A stretch of 64,000 bases of DNA from Rhodococcus qingshengii JCM 15477 (GTDB taxonomy: Bacteria; Actinomycetota; Actinomycetes; Mycobacteriales; Mycobacteriaceae): assembly GCF_023221595.1 (NCBI RefSeq), contig NZ_CP096563.1:3925501-3989500 (forward strand). Direction: 5' to 3'. Within the stretch, counting starts at the first letter, position 1; every line of letters starts with the position of its first letter. Below are positions 1 through 8,546 of the stretch, one piece after another. A program made the translations under genes and the position numbers. A model generated the notes under the pieces. The model searched no databases, was not told where the DNA came from, and worked only from the letters and a program-made list of their open reading frames with translations.

Positions 1-676
1 TGTAGGGGAAGTCTGCCGAGAAGTGCGTGAGCTGATACCAGAGCAGCGCGCCGGTTTCGCGAGCGATTCCGTGCAACTGGGATTCGCGGGTGAAGACAGC
101 CGGGCCCTGACGAGTAGGTGCGGTCCACGCCTGGAGTCCTGTGTCGCGGGCCATCGTCCGCGTTCGCAAGGAGTGCCACGGGTCACTGACCAGGACAGCG
201 GAATTGATTCCCTGCGAGGACATCTCGGCACTGACTGCGTCGATGCTGAGCAGTGTGTCCGAACCGGTCTCCACCGCGGTGATCGCACTCGAAGGAATTC
301 CGCGATCGGTCAGATACATCTTTCCCGACGCCGCTTCGGTGTACTCGTCGCCTTCTTGTTTACCGCCGACAGTGATGATCTGCGGAGCCACTCCGCGCTT
401 GTACAGCTTGTACGCCTGCTCGAGTCGGGCCTCGAAGACGGATGACGGAGTGCCGGAATACTGAGCCGCGCCCAGAACGACTATCGCGTCGGCCGGCCGC
501 GTGTCGTCGATGCGCGCCACCTGCCACACCCGGAACGCAGTACCCCCGACCAGAACCACGGCCATCAACACGGCACCGGCGATCAGTCGGCGCGTCCAGC
601 GAGCCAATCCTGCCCCGAAGCCGCCCGCCCGTGAGGGTGATGGGTCGTGGGGGCGGTTACCGAAAGCAGGTTTCAC
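1..676 (-). CDS. YdcF/SanA-like (DUF218) membrane protein, 3' end cut by window edge
   Basis: Only the first 225 codons lie in the window. The reading frame opens with GTG at 676 (an ATG about 38 codons further in is an alternative). It has a basic, Pro/Gly-rich head, then a hydrophobic segment at about residues 32-50, then a periplasmic-type domain. That domain carries ADAIVVLGAAQYSGTPSSVF, a VGG turn and ESGSDTL-like and SDPWHSLRT segments, the usual signature of the YdcF/SanA (DUF218) family. Members of this family are linked to envelope or peptidoglycan-precursor integrity; the exact reaction is not settled. It is divergent from the TPM-domain gene. The family call is firm; the function is inferred. 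Confidence 0.75.
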   Translation of the reverse strand, partial: MKPAFGNRPHDPSPSRAGGFGAGLARWTRRLIAGAVLMAVVLVGGTAFRVWQVARIDDTRPADAIVVLGAAQYSGTPSSVFEARLEQAYKLYKRGVAPQIITVGGKQEGDEYTEAASGKMYLTDRGIPSSAITAVETGSDTLLSIDAVSAEMSSQGINSAVLVSDPWHSLRTRTMARDTGLQAWTAPTRQGPAVFTRESQLHGIARETGALLWYQLTHFSADFPY

Positions 677-733
677 TCCCGCAATTCTGCCAGTTCGCGG
701 CGATCACCTCCGATGCCGACGCGCCACAACGGA

Positions 734-739
734 TAGATT
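734..739 (+). promoter_or_regulatory. -10 element for leaderless transcription of the TPM gene
   Basis: The hexamer TAGATT fits the actinobacterial TANNNT -10 and ends exactly six bases before the ATG at 746. The predicted transcription start is therefore the A of the start codon. No Shine-Dalgarno sequence lies upstream of that ATG. Confidence 0.5.
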
Positions 740-745
740 TGCGTC

Positions 746-2812
746 ATGGCCCTCGCACCACACTTCTCGCAGTTGTCCTCGGTAGAGCAGAGTCGGACAA
801 TCACCCGACCCGTTCGGCGTCGGGGAAGCGCCGCCGCCGTCGCTGCGATTTTCGCTCTGCTGGCGCTCGTCTTCAGTCCTGCGCTCGCCTCGGCAGACGC
901 CCCGATGGTGTTGCCGAATCACATCACCGACACCTCCGGGGTCCTCGATTCCGGGCAACGCAGCGACATACAAGCCGCGATCGATCAACTCGGCGAGGAC
1001 CACCAGATCGATCTGTGGGTCGCGTTCGTCCCCGATTTCAACAACCTGGGTGGCCAGGCGTGGGCACAGCAGACAGCCACGAAGTCGACGCTGAGCACGA
1101 AGTCCGTCCTGCTTGCAGTTGCCACGGCAGAGCGTGCTTACTACCTCGATGTGCCCGCTGAGCTGAGCAACATCACGGATTCCGACATCGAATCGATCAA
1201 TACCGACGCGGTGGAACCGGCTCTTGCCGAGGATGATTGGACCGGCGCGGCAATTGCCGCAGCCGGCGCACTCGGCGACGCGAACAACACGAGCGGCGGA
1301 ATGGGAGTCGGAACACTCCTCATCGCGGGCGGCGCTGTGGTGGTCGGGACGGGCGGTGTGGTCCTGTACTCACGTAAGCGCAAGAACGACAAGAACAAGG
1401 CAAGCGTCGAAGCCGCGAAGAACATCTCCCCCGACGACATCGCCAGCCTCAACGCACTCCCGCTGCCGACGCTCGACGAACGCGCGAAGGAGATCCTCGT
1501 CGAGACGGACAACGCGATCGCCGGCAGCCAGGAGGAGCTCGATCTGGCCCGCAGCGAGTTCGGAGATTCCGCCGTCGCACCCTTCTCGGCAGCATTCGAC
1601 AAGGCCAAGGCCACCCTCGCCGAAGCCTTCGCGATCAGGCAGCGACTCGACGACGCCATCCCGGAAACTCCCGATCAACGCCGACAGATGCTGATCGACA
1701 TCATTTCCTCGTGCGGTCGAGCCGACCAAGAACTCGAAGCTCGCGTCGAGGAATTCGACGGACTACGCGACCTTCTCATCAACGCCCCCGCCCGCCTCGA
1801 TGCGTTGACGCAGAGTGTTGTTTCTCTCAGCGTGCGCTTGCCCGAATCCGAGGCGATTCTGACCAAATTGAAGGATCAATTCCCCGCGCCGACGCTGGCA
1901 TCGGTCGTGAACAACGTCACGATGGCGAGTGAGCGCCTGACGCTCGCCGAGAAGTCGATCGAGGAAGGACGAGACGCGACGGCACTGCCGGCCGGTAAGC
2001 AAGGCGCTGCCGTCACTGCGATTCGCACGGCCGAAGCCGCCCTCGATCAGGCACGCAAGCTACTCGACGGCGTCGATCACGCCGCCGACGACATCCGAAA
2101 CGCCATCGCGACACTTCCGTCCGCGATGGACGACGTCCAGCAGGGCATCACCGCTGCAGACGCTTACCTGGCGCAGGGCGGGCAGAAGTTGGCGGACGCG
2201 AAGGCCGCGGCCCAGGCAGCGTTGGCGAATGCTCAGACGTCGAAGGACAGCGATCCGCTGACAGCCTTCAACCAGATCGTCGCGGCCGACGCCCAACTCG
2301 ACGCGCTTCTTGCCGACGCTCAGGAGCAGAAGCAGCAGCTCGAACGTGCACAGCAGCGCCTCGCCCAGGACATTCTGGCCGCACAGGCTCAGGTGACCGC
2401 TGCAGGCGACTTCCTCGGAACCAGGCGCGGCGCGATCGGAGCGGAGGCGCGCACTCGCTACGCCGAGGCTCAGCGGCACCTGCAGGCGGCCCAGCAATTG
2501 CAGGCCTCGGATCCGTCGAAGGCGCTGCAACACGCCCAGGCCGCGACCACCTTGGCGACGCACTCACTTCGCGCCGCGCAGAACGACGTCAACACCTGGG
2601 AAGCAAACCAACGACCCCGTGGCGGCGGTGGCGATGCGACAGGAGCGATCCTCGGCGGCATCCTGATCAACAGCATTCTGCGAGGTGGCGGAGGGCCCCG
2701 TTCGTACGGCGGACCGAGCAGCAGCGGACGCTCCGGTCGCGGTGGCGGCGGCGGTGGTTTCGGCGGCGGGGGCGGCGGCCGAACCAGTCGAGGCGGCGGC
2801 GGCCGGTTCTGA
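746..2812 (+). CDS. TPM-domain secreted/membrane protein with Gly-rich tail
   Basis: This 688-residue protein has an export signal (basic residues then a hydrophobic core at about 28-51, ending in an Ala-Ser-Ala-type site). A TPM domain follows at roughly 55-175, with a transmembrane helix at about 188-208 followed by a basic stop-transfer run. A long Ala/Gln/Glu-rich helical, probably coiled-coil region spans about 215-620. The last 63 residues are almost only Gly, Ser and Arg. TPM domains occur in membrane-linked proteins of bacteria and plants, some tied to photosystem repair or phosphatase activity; here no enzyme activity can be assigned. The Gly-rich tail resembles those that let TPM proteins associate with membranes or matrix. 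The ATG is favoured by a -10 box placed for a leaderless mRNA. Confidence 0.8.
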   Translation: MALAPHFSQLSSVEQSRTITRPVRRRGSAAAVAAIFALLALVFSPALASADAPMVLPNHITDTSGVLDSGQRSDIQAAIDQLGEDHQIDLWVAFVPDFNNLGGQAWAQQTATKSTLSTKSVLLAVATAERAYYLDVPAELSNITDSDIESINTDAVEPALAEDDWTGAAIAAAGALGDANNTSGGMGVGTLLIAGGAVVVGTGGVVLYSRKRKNDKNKASVEAAKNISPDDIASLNALPLPTLDERAKEILVETDNAIAGSQEELDLARSEFGDSAVAPFSAAFDKAKATLAEAFAIRQRLDDAIPETPDQRRQMLIDIISSCGRADQELEARVEEFDGLRDLLINAPARLDALTQSVVSLSVRLPESEAILTKLKDQFPAPTLASVVNNVTMASERLTLAEKSIEEGRDATALPAGKQGAAVTAIRTAEAALDQARKLLDGVDHAADDIRNAIATLPSAMDDVQQGITAADAYLAQGGQKLADAKAAAQAALANAQTSKDSDPLTAFNQIVAADAQLDALLADAQEQKQQLERAQQRLAQDILAAQAQVTAAGDFLGTRRGAIGAEARTRYAEAQRHLQAAQQLQASDPSKALQHAQAATTLATHSLRAAQNDVNTWEANQRPRGGGGDATGAILGGILINSILRGGGGPRSYGGPSSSGRSGRGGGGGGFGGGGGGRTSRGGGGRF

Positions 2813-2911
2813 CGGATCCCGTCGAGGTAGTAAAATCCCTACTTTGTTCACGACCGCACTCGTCGTACGCTTCATCCGGCAAGTCGGGATCACAGATCAT
2901 ACGAAGGTGTT

Positions 2912-3649
2912 ATGGAAAGCGTCGCCCCGCAGATAACCGTCGTTGTACCTACATACAACGAGCGTGAGAACCTGCCAAAGCTCGTCGATCGCCTCGCCGC
3001 GTTGAAGATCCCGAACCTGCACGTCCTCGTGGTGGATGACAACTCCCCCGACGGAACGGGTGAGGTTGCGGACAAGTTGGGTATCGACGGTCCCATCCCG
3101 GTCGGAGTGCTTCACCGCACGGTCAAGGACGGACTCGGCCGTGCTTACGTCGCGGGCATGAGCCGGGCTCTGGCGGAGAACGCAGACATCGTCATTCAGA
3201 TGGACGCTGATCTCTCGCACCCGTCCGAAGCGATCCCCGCCATGATCGAGATCCTCACCACTACCGATGCGGCAGTCGTTCTCGGCTCCCGCTATGTCGA
3301 AGGCGGCGCAGTCGCCGGCGACTGGCCGTGGCACCGCAAGGCTTTGTCCGCCTGGGCGAACTTCTACGTCAACGCCATTCTGCGACTGCACGTCAAGGAT
3401 GCGACCGCCGGCTTCAAGGCGTGGCATGCAAAGACCTTGCGCGACATCGACGTCGAATCGGTGCAGAGCAACGGCTACGCGTTCCAGGTCGAGATGAACT
3501 ACCGAGTTGTTCAGCGCGGCATGAAGATCGCCGAAACGCCCATCCGCTTCGAGGAGCGCACCGAAGGCGTCTCCAAGATGAGTCTCTCGGTTCAGTTGGA
3601 GTCTGCTCTGGTGCCGTGGAAGCTCAAGTTCGGCAAGAAGTCCCTGTGA
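2912..3649 (+). CDS. ppm1: Dolichol-phosphate-mannose-synthase-like GT2 (polyprenol monophosphomannose synthase)
   Basis: This 245-residue family 2 glycosyltransferase would transfer mannose from GDP-mannose to polyprenyl phosphate at the inner membrane face. The product is the donor for lipomannan, lipoarabinomannan and protein mannosylation. The N-terminal VVVPTYNERENL, the DDNSPDGT nucleotide-binding segment and the DADLSHP metal-binding motif at about residue 95 are all intact. There is no C-terminal membrane domain, as in the catalytic domain of mycobacterial Ppm1. In M. tuberculosis that domain is fused to Lnt; no lnt gene is adjacent here, so this could be a paralogue rather than the main Ppm1. 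A GAAGG site precedes the ATG. Its end overlaps the convergent XRE gene by 26 bp. Confidence 0.82.
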   Translation: MESVAPQITVVVPTYNERENLPKLVDRLAALKIPNLHVLVVDDNSPDGTGEVADKLGIDGPIPVGVLHRTVKDGLGRAYVAGMSRALAENADIVIQMDADLSHPSEAIPAMIEILTTTDAAVVLGSRYVEGGAVAGDWPWHRKALSAWANFYVNAILRLHVKDATAGFKAWHAKTLRDIDVESVQSNGYAFQVEMNYRVVQRGMKIAETPIRFEERTEGVSKMSLSVQLESALVPWKLKFGKKSL

Positions 3650-4430
3650 CCTCGGCGGCCGATCGAAAGTAGTCGGCCGTCTGCGTGTCCGACGGGTAGA
3701 ACGATTCGATCGCAATCTCTGCGAGCGTGACGTCGCGCGGCGTACCGAACACGGTGGTGGTGCTGAACATCGCCAGTTCGGTATCGCCGACGCGTACACG
3801 CAACGGAACCAGCAGGGAATTCGGGCGGTCGTCGTGCCAGTCTCCGCCGCTGGGATAGGCGCGCAGCTCGTCGAGCATCGACGACAGCTGCGCATCCGCA
3901 CTGACCTCCACTTCCCGAGCCAGCCTTGTGAGCAGGTGGGCCCGCCACTGCGCGAGGTTCACGATCCGCGGCGCCATGCCCTCGGGATGCAAGCTCAGAC
4001 GCAATACGTTCACCGGTGGTTCCAGGAGGAAATCAGCGGCGCCCGCGGTCAAAATTCCCACGGCCTGGTTCCCGGCGACCATCTCCCACTGCTGATCGAC
4101 CACCACGGCCGGATACGGGTCATGCGCGTCGATGATGCGATCGATGGCCTCACTCACCGCTGACATCGGCGCTTCTGCCAACGACTTCTGCGAGTACTCC
4201 GGCGCGTGGCCACTTGCCAGCAGAAGCGTGTTCTGTTGTCGTAGAGGAACATCCAGACATTCGGACAGGTGAAGAATCATGTCCCGGCTCGGCTTGGAGC
4301 GGCCGGTTTCGATGAAGCTCAGATGCCTGGTCGACACTCCTGCCGCCGCCGAGAGTCCCAACTGAGTGAGCCTTCGCCGCTCCCGCCACCGCTTGAGTTC
4401 GGAGCCCACGTCCATCGTCTCGAAGGTCAT
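3624..4430 (-). CDS. XRE-family regulator with MmyB-like ligand-binding domain
   Basis: This 268-residue protein has an N-terminal helix-turn-helix (about residues 10-65; the segment from RRLTQLGLSAAAGVS to FIETGRSKPS is typical of Cro/CI-type HTH). A MmyB-like PAS-related domain at about 100-260 follows, with the family's AVVVDQQWEMVAGN start and LLVPLRVRVGD strand. Proteins of this family are thought to bind a fatty-acid-like ligand. It is divergent from the SnoaL-like gene at 4569, the most likely target besides itself. A TAACTT -10 six bases before the ATG suggests a leaderless transcript. Confidence 0.85.
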   Translation of the reverse strand: MTFETMDVGSELKRWRERRRLTQLGLSAAAGVSTRHLSFIETGRSKPSRDMILHLSECLDVPLRQQNTLLLASGHAPEYSQKSLAEAPMSAVSEAIDRIIDAHDPYPAVVVDQQWEMVAGNQAVGILTAGAADFLLEPPVNVLRLSLHPEGMAPRIVNLAQWRAHLLTRLAREVEVSADAQLSSMLDELRAYPSGGDWHDDRPNSLLVPLRVRVGDTELAMFSTTTVFGTPRDVTLAEIAIESFYPSDTQTADYFRSAAEVTGTSCRT

Positions 4431-4436
4431 TCTTTC

Positions 4437-4442
4437 AAGTTA
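4437..4442 (-). promoter_or_regulatory. -10 element for leaderless XRE regulator
   Basis: Read on the minus strand, TAACTT is followed by six bases and then the ATG at 4430, so transcription is predicted to begin at the start codon. Confidence 0.5.
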
Positions 4443-4568
4443 GCGACCCGAGGTAGCCGAGGCCATGACCTCAGAGGTAATCGACCCGACGCAGTTTCGG
4501 AGTAACAGTGGTCTCAGCCGGCGAGGCCGCCGGACATTCACCACCGGAAACTGATCAAGGGAGCGACC

Positions 4569-4934
4569 ATGAGCGACTTCGACGCAATCGCCGACGCCTA
4601 CATCGACATGTGGAACGAAACCAATACCACCGCCCGTAAAGCACGGGTCGAGCAATTGTTCGCACCCGGCGGTCGCTACACCGATCCGCTCGCGGACGTC
4701 ACCGGACACGATCAGATCGACGCGATGATCAACGCTGTGCAGCAACAATTTCCGGGCATGCACTTCACCCTCGTCGGACCTGTGGACGCGCATCACCGAC
4801 AGGCCCGATTCGGTTGGGCTCTCGGCCCGTCGGGGGCCGAGTCACTGATCGACGGATTCGACGTACTCGAACGCGACGACGACGGCCGGGTGACGCTTGT
4901 CCTCGGGTTTCTCGACAAGGTGCCTTCGGCCTGA
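4569..4934 (+). CDS. SnoaL-like / NTF2-fold protein
   Basis: This 121-residue protein has the alpha+beta cone pattern of SnoaL/NTF2-like proteins: DFDAIADAYIDMWNE at the start, a RYTDPLADVTGHDQI segment, and a closing strand rich in Val and Leu. The fold houses small polyketide cyclases, isomerases and binding proteins; no catalytic residues allow a specific substrate here. A GGGAG Shine-Dalgarno lies upstream of the ATG. It is divergent from the MmyB-type regulator, which may control it. Confidence 0.75.
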   Translation: MSDFDAIADAYIDMWNETNTTARKARVEQLFAPGGRYTDPLADVTGHDQIDAMINAVQQQFPGMHFTLVGPVDAHHRQARFGWALGPSGAESLIDGFDVLERDDDGRVTLVLGFLDKVPSA

Positions 4935-4943
4935 ATCGGGACT

Positions 4944-4980
4944 ACCACCGACAGCGTTCGTCACGAAGGTTGTCGGTGGT
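4944..4980 (+). terminator. Hairpin after the SnoaL-like gene
   Basis: A ten-base stem (ACCACCGACA pairing with TGTCGGTGGT) encloses a second short stem, TTCG/CGAA, with a three-base loop. It starts ten bases after the SnoaL stop codon. There is no T-run after it, so it may act as a weak or factor-assisted terminator, or structure the 5' end of the next message. Confidence 0.45.
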
Positions 4981-5000
4981 TCGTGGCATCATCGGTGCCG

Positions 5001-5474
5001 ATGAACGCCGACGGATTTACCTGGTCCACACCGATTCCCGAGTCCGAGGGTGCTGAGTACGACGCTCACACGCTGACCGTCAACGGCCTTCCCACCGTCT
5101 ATCGAACCGCCAAGACGACGCCGACCAAGCTCGGTCAGTTCGTCACACTGTGGCGCCGTTCCGAGGCCGGGCCCATCCGCCCATTCGACGCCAGCGACCG
5201 CGTGATGCTGTTCGTGGTGAAGGTATACGACGAAGAGCATTCGGGGCACTTCGTCTTTCCCGTCGAAACCCTCGTCGAACACGACATCGTCTCGACGAAC
5301 TTCTCCGGCGGTAAGCGCGCTGTCCGGGTCTATGCACCCTGGGTTACGCCGACCAGCGCGCAAGCAGTCAGAACTCAGCGCTGGCAGATCCGGCATTTCG
5401 GCGAGTTCCCTGATGTACTCAGCTCGACTGTGTTCAGCTCAACTGTGTTCAGCTCAACTGATACGTCGCGATGA
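5001..5474 (+). CDS. MepB-family protein
   Basis: The protein (157 residues from the ATG at 5001; 163 if a GTG at 4983 is used) matches the MepB family, named for a gene in the staphylococcal mepRAB locus and of unresolved function. Characteristic segments are EGAEYDAHTL, VYRTAKTTPTKLGQFVTLW and the conserved VRVYAPW. The downstream ATG is preferred because the GTG abuts a hairpin. The C-terminus ends in a repetitive SSTVF tail coded by a 15-bp tandem repeat that overlaps the end of the convergent RibD-C gene, so the normal C-terminus was probably extended. Confidence 0.72.
   Translation: MNADGFTWSTPIPESEGAEYDAHTLTVNGLPTVYRTAKTTPTKLGQFVTLWRRSEAGPIRPFDASDRVMLFVVKVYDEEHSGHFVFPVETLVEHDIVSTNFSGGKRAVRVYAPWVTPTSAQAVRTQRWQIRHFGEFPDVLSSTVFSSTVFSSTDTSR
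5419..5460. repeat. 15-bp tandem repeat at a convergent gene junction
   Basis: Two full units and one 12-base partial unit of TCAGCTCAACTGTGT (first unit with one change) lie at 5419-5433, 5434-5448 and 5449-5460. On the plus strand each unit codes for five residues of the MepB tail. On the minus strand each unit contains the TGA that ends the RibD-C reductase gene. Confidence 0.85.
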
Positions 5475-6030
5475 TGACGCCTGTTGTCGTGGGGACGCTG
5501 TCGGTGAGGGTGAACTGAGCGAGCGCAGCTCCGTCGGGGAACAATCTGCGCCCGGTTCCGAGAACCAGCGGATGTATCAGCAGAGTGTAGGTGTCGACGA
5601 GACGTCGCTCGGCCAAGGACGTGATCAAGTCGCCGCTGCCCAGAATCACCAGATCCGGGCCCTCACTTTCCTTGAGCGTGGCGACCGCTTCGGCGGCATC
5701 ACCTTTCAACAAGGTCGAGTTCTTCCACGGCAGCGGTTCACCCAAAGTCCTTGACGCTACGTACTTCTGCGTGTTGTCGAGCACCTCGGTAAACGGATTG
5801 TCGGTCTGAAACGGCCAGTACGAGGCGAAGTTTTCGTAAGTTCTGCGACCGAACAGCAACGCCGATTTCTTCGCCATCCCCTCCCCCATCTTCTGCGCCA
5901 TGACGGAATCGTTGAAGGGTGCTGCCCACCCACCGTGCTCGAATCCGCCACGACGGTCCTCGTCCGGCCCACCGGGCGCCTGCATGACACCGTCGAGAGT
6001 CACGCTGTTGGTCACGCTGAGTTTTCTCAT
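5449..6030 (-). CDS. RibD C-terminal-domain (dihydrofolate-reductase-like) protein
   Basis: This 193-residue protein has the DHFR-like fold of the RibD C-terminal family: RKLSVTNSVTLDGVMQAPGG at the start, LLFGRRTYENFASYW in the middle, and a final segment LVILGSGDLITSLAERRLVD followed by a GTGRRLFP loop. These stand-alone reductases are common in actinobacteria; they bind NADPH, but their substrates are largely unknown. It converges with the MepB gene and overlaps it by 26 bp. The upstream gap to the glyS terminator is about 45 bases. Confidence 0.82.
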   Translation of the reverse strand: MRKLSVTNSVTLDGVMQAPGGPDEDRRGGFEHGGWAAPFNDSVMAQKMGEGMAKKSALLFGRRTYENFASYWPFQTDNPFTEVLDNTQKYVASRTLGEPLPWKNSTLLKGDAAEAVATLKESEGPDLVILGSGDLITSLAERRLVDTYTLLIHPLVLGTGRRLFPDGAALAQFTLTDSVPTTTGVIIATYQLS

Positions 6031-6073
6031 AACTTCGATCCTGCGCCTGAAGGACCATCGGGGAAAGAGAAAA

Positions 6074-6107
6074 CGGGCGGTCCTTCTCGATTGAGAAGGA
6101 CCGCCCG
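6074..6107 (-). terminator. Intrinsic terminator of glyS
   Basis: A perfect 15-base stem (CGGGCGGTCCTTCTC and its complement) with a four-base loop is followed, in the minus direction, by CGTTTTCTCTTT. It begins 18 bases after the glyS stop codon. The strong stem plus T-rich tail is a textbook intrinsic terminator. Confidence 0.9.
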
Positions 6108-6124
6108 TCAGCTTCGAACGAGAA

Positions 6125-7516
6125 TCAGGAGCCGATCAGCCGTGCGGCCAGGTAGCTTTCCACCTGATCGAGGGCGACGCGTTCCTGCGCCATGGAGTCA
6201 CGCTCACGCACCGTCACAGCCTGGTCTTCGAGAGTGTCGAAGTCGACCGTGATGCAGAACGGTGTGCCGATCTCGTCCTGGCGACGGTAACGACGACCGA
6301 TGGCGCCGGCGTCGTCGAACTCGACGTTCCAATTCTGACGCAGCTGCGCTGCAAGATCTTTGGCCTTCGGCGTCAGGTCCGCGTTACGCGAGAGCGGCAG
6401 AACGGCAGCCTTGACGGGAGCGAGTCGGCGATCCAGGCGGAGCACTGTGCGCTTGTCGACGCCGCCCTTGGAGTTGGGCGCCTCGTCCTCGGTGTAGGCG
6501 TCGACCAGGAAGGCCATCAGCGAACGCGTGAGACCGGCCGCCGGCTCGATGACGTACGGCGTGTACCGCTCGCCCGTCGTCTGGTCGTAGTAGTTCAGCT
6601 CGGTGCCCGAATGCTTGGAGTGCGTCGAGAGATCGAAGTCGGTACGGTTCGCGATGCCCTCGAGCTCGCCCCATTCGCTGCCCTGGAAGTGGAAGCGGTA
6701 CTCGATGTCGGTCGTGCCCTTCGAGTAGTGCGAAAGCTTTTCCGGCGCATGCTCGTACAGACGCAGGTTGTCCTTGTTGATACCGAGGCCGGTGTACCAG
6801 TCAAGGCGGTAGTCGATCCAGTACTGATGCCACTGCTCGTCCTCGCCCGGCTTGACGAAGAATTCCATCTCCATCTGCTCGAACTCGCGGGTGCGGAAGA
6901 TGAAGTTGCCCGGGGTGATCTCGTTACGGAAGCTCTTGCCGATCTGACCGATCCCGAACGGCGGCTTCTTACGCGAGGTGGTCAGCACGTTGGCGAAGTT
7001 CACGAAGATGCCCTGTGCGGTCTCGGGGCGCAGGTAGTGCATGCCCTCTTCGCTCTCGACGGGGCCGAGGTACGTCTTGAGCATCATGTTGAAGTCGCGC
7101 GGCTCGGTCCACTGGCCGACGGTGCCGCAATCGGGGCAACCGATGACATCCATCGAGACGTCGTCCGGGTTGGCGAGCTTCTTCTTCTCCGCGTACGCCT
7201 CCTGCAGGTGATCCTGACGGTGACGCTTGTGACAGTTGAGGCACTCGACGAGCGGGTCGTTGAAGACACCGACGTGACCGGACGCGACCCACACCTCGCG
7301 GGGCAGAATCACCGACGAGTCGAGGCCGACAACGTCCTCGCGGCTGGTGACCATGTTGCGCCACCACTGGCGCTTGATGTTCTCCTTGAGCTCGACACCC
7401 AATGGGCCGTAGTCCCATGCGGACTTGGTACCGCCGTAGATCTCACCGCACGGGTAGACCAGGCCTCGCCGCTTGGCGAGATTGACAACGGCTTCGATCT
7501 TGGACTTGGGTGCCAC
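6125..7516 (-). CDS. glyS: Glycyl-tRNA synthetase
   Basis: This class II synthetase charges tRNA-Gly. From the chosen GTG the protein is 463 residues, the usual length of the single-chain actinobacterial enzyme. It contains [20 protein letters not shown] at the N-terminus, the [14 protein letters not shown] motif and the C-terminal anticodon-binding domain with [17 protein letters not shown] Shine-Dalgarno lies about eight bases before this GTG. In-frame ATGs at 7531 and 7618 exist but would add residues outside the conserved N-terminus. It is divergent from smtB-zur, the same arrangement as M. tuberculosis Rv2357c-Rv2359. Confidence 0.93.
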   Translation of the reverse strand: MAPKSKIEAVVNLAKRRGLVYPCGEIYGGTKSAWDYGPLGVELKENIKRQWWRNMVTSREDVVGLDSSVILPREVWVASGHVGVFNDPLVECLNCHKRHRQDHLQEAYAEKKKLANPDDVSMDVIGCPDCGTVGQWTEPRDFNMMLKTYLGPVESEEGMHYLRPETAQGIFVNFANVLTTSRKKPPFGIGQIGKSFRNEITPGNFIFRTREFEQMEMEFFVKPGEDEQWHQYWIDYRLDWYTGLGINKDNLRLYEHAPEKLSHYSKGTTDIEYRFHFQGSEWGELEGIANRTDFDLSTHSKHSGTELNYYDQTTGERYTPYVIEPAAGLTRSLMAFLVDAYTEDEAPNSKGGVDKRTVLRLDRRLAPVKAAVLPLSRNADLTPKAKDLAAQLRQNWNVEFDDAGAIGRRYRRQDEIGTPFCITVDFDTLEDQAVTVRERDSMAQERVALDQVESYLAARLIGS

Positions 7517-7611
7517 TCGATTGCTCTCCATCTGGGTAATAGATGCATGATTTTCGTGCGCTTTTCGCACCATCAGCCTATCTGGCGGCTGCCACGCACT
7601 TCCGTCCAAGG

Positions 7612-7640
7612 TTGACATGCATACTTGTGCATATCAAAAT
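7612..7640 (+). promoter_or_regulatory. Promoter of smtB-zur with overlapping repressor half-sites
   Basis: TTGACA at 7612-7617 and CAAAAT at 7635-7640 are separated by 17 bases, giving a good -35/-10 pair. The spacer holds a TGCA(6)TGCA-type repeat (7618-7633), similar in position to the SmtB operator described at the mycobacterial smtB-zur promoter. The position of the operator is inferred. Confidence 0.6.
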
Positions 7641-7654
7641 GAAAGTGATTTGCA
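7640..7654. promoter_or_regulatory. Candidate Zur/SmtB box
   Basis: The imperfect palindrome TGAAAGTGATTTGCA is AT-rich and resembles actinobacterial Zur boxes. It sits at the expected transcription start, 61 bases before the smtB start codon. It would fit autoregulation by zinc sensors; this has not been shown here. Confidence 0.45.
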
Positions 7655-7714
7655 ATAATGTGGTGAGATGGCTATGCCCGGACATCATGATCTACCCCTC
7701 GAAGGAGCCTCGCT

Positions 7715-8098
7715 GTGAGCATTGCGGATACCGGCGATCTCCACAAAAGCCATGATCATTCCGACCTCGGACACACGCACGACCCGTTCGAAGCCGCACC
7801 GCCCGCGCCCGTGCCGCCCAAGGAAACCCTGGCGGCAGCCGGCGAAATTCTGCGGGCGCTCGCTGCACCCGTTCGGATCGCGATCGTGCTTCAGTTGCAC
7901 GAGTCGGAGCGTTGCGTTCACGAACTCGTCGGAGCTCTCGGTGTCACTCAGCCACTCATCAGCCAGCATCTGCGCGTACTCAAAGCAGCGGGCGTCGTCC
8001 GCGGCGAGCGCAACGGACGAGAAGTTCTCTATCGACTCGTCGACGATCACCTTGCACACATCGTCGTCGACGCTGTCGCCCACGCCGAAGAAGGATGA
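7715..8098 (+). CDS. smtB: ArsR/SmtB-family metal-sensing repressor
   Basis: This 127-residue winged-helix repressor has a His/Asp-rich head (residues 10-24) that may bind metal. The DNA-recognition helix is in the segment VTQPLISQHLRVLKAAGVV. In the last helix D110, H112, H123 and E126 reproduce the D-x-H(10)H-x-x-E zinc site (alpha-5 site) of cyanobacterial SmtB. The GTG start follows a clear GAAGGAG. The gene overlaps zur by four bases. In mycobacteria the orthologue releases the operon when zinc is high, which lets Zur act; the same logic is likely here. Confidence 0.9.
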   Translation: MSIADTGDLHKSHDHSDLGHTHDPFEAAPPAPVPPKETLAAAGEILRALAAPVRIAIVLQLHESERCVHELVGALGVTQPLISQHLRVLKAAGVVRGERNGREVLYRLVDDHLAHIVVDAVAHAEEG

Positions 8099-8541
8099 GA
8101 TTCCACCGCATGAACACCCCGGGCAGTACGACCTCGAAACGTGGACCGGCCACAGTCGGCGTTCGTTCCACGAAACAGCGCAGCGCCATCTCCGCCCTGC
8201 TCGACGACATCGACGAATTCAAGTCGGCACAGGAATTGCACGACGAACTGCGCAAGCGAGGTGAAGGCATCGGCCTGACCACCGTCTACCGCACGCTGCA
8301 GGCACTCTCCGACGCCGGAACCATCGACGTCCTACGCACCGACACAGGTGAGTCCGTCTACCGACGCTGCTCCTCCGGGCACCACCATCACCTGGTGTGC
8401 CGCAACTGCGGATTCACCGTCGAGGTCGAGGGCCCGACGGTCGAGCAGTGGTCACAGACCATCGCCGAGGACAACGGTTTCACCGAAGTGAGTCACACCG
8501 TCGAGATCTTCGGCACCTGCCGCGACTGCGCCGCCGCCTGA
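8095..8541 (+). CDS. zur: Zinc uptake regulator, Fur family
   Basis: This Fur-family repressor is 148 residues from the ATG at 8095, whose ATGA overlaps the smtB stop; an ATG at 8110 is the alternative. The winged helix contains LTTVYRTLQALSDAGTIDVL. The dimer domain has the HHHHLVCRNCG metal site and the CxxC pair at the C-terminus (GTCRDC) that holds structural zinc. It is expected to repress zinc uptake genes and alternative ribosomal proteins when zinc is sufficient. No target other than its own operon is seen in this window. Confidence 0.9.
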   Translation: MRFHRMNTPGSTTSKRGPATVGVRSTKQRSAISALLDDIDEFKSAQELHDELRKRGEGIGLTTVYRTLQALSDAGTIDVLRTDTGESVYRRCSSGHHHHLVCRNCGFTVEVEGPTVEQWSQTIAEDNGFTEVSHTVEIFGTCRDCAAA

Positions 8542-8546
8542 GAGCG

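Noticed and set aside
6611-7615. 334-codon plus-strand frame opposite glyS
   Set aside because: Antisense to a complete synthetase; the Val/Leu/Asp-rich product is a composition artefact.
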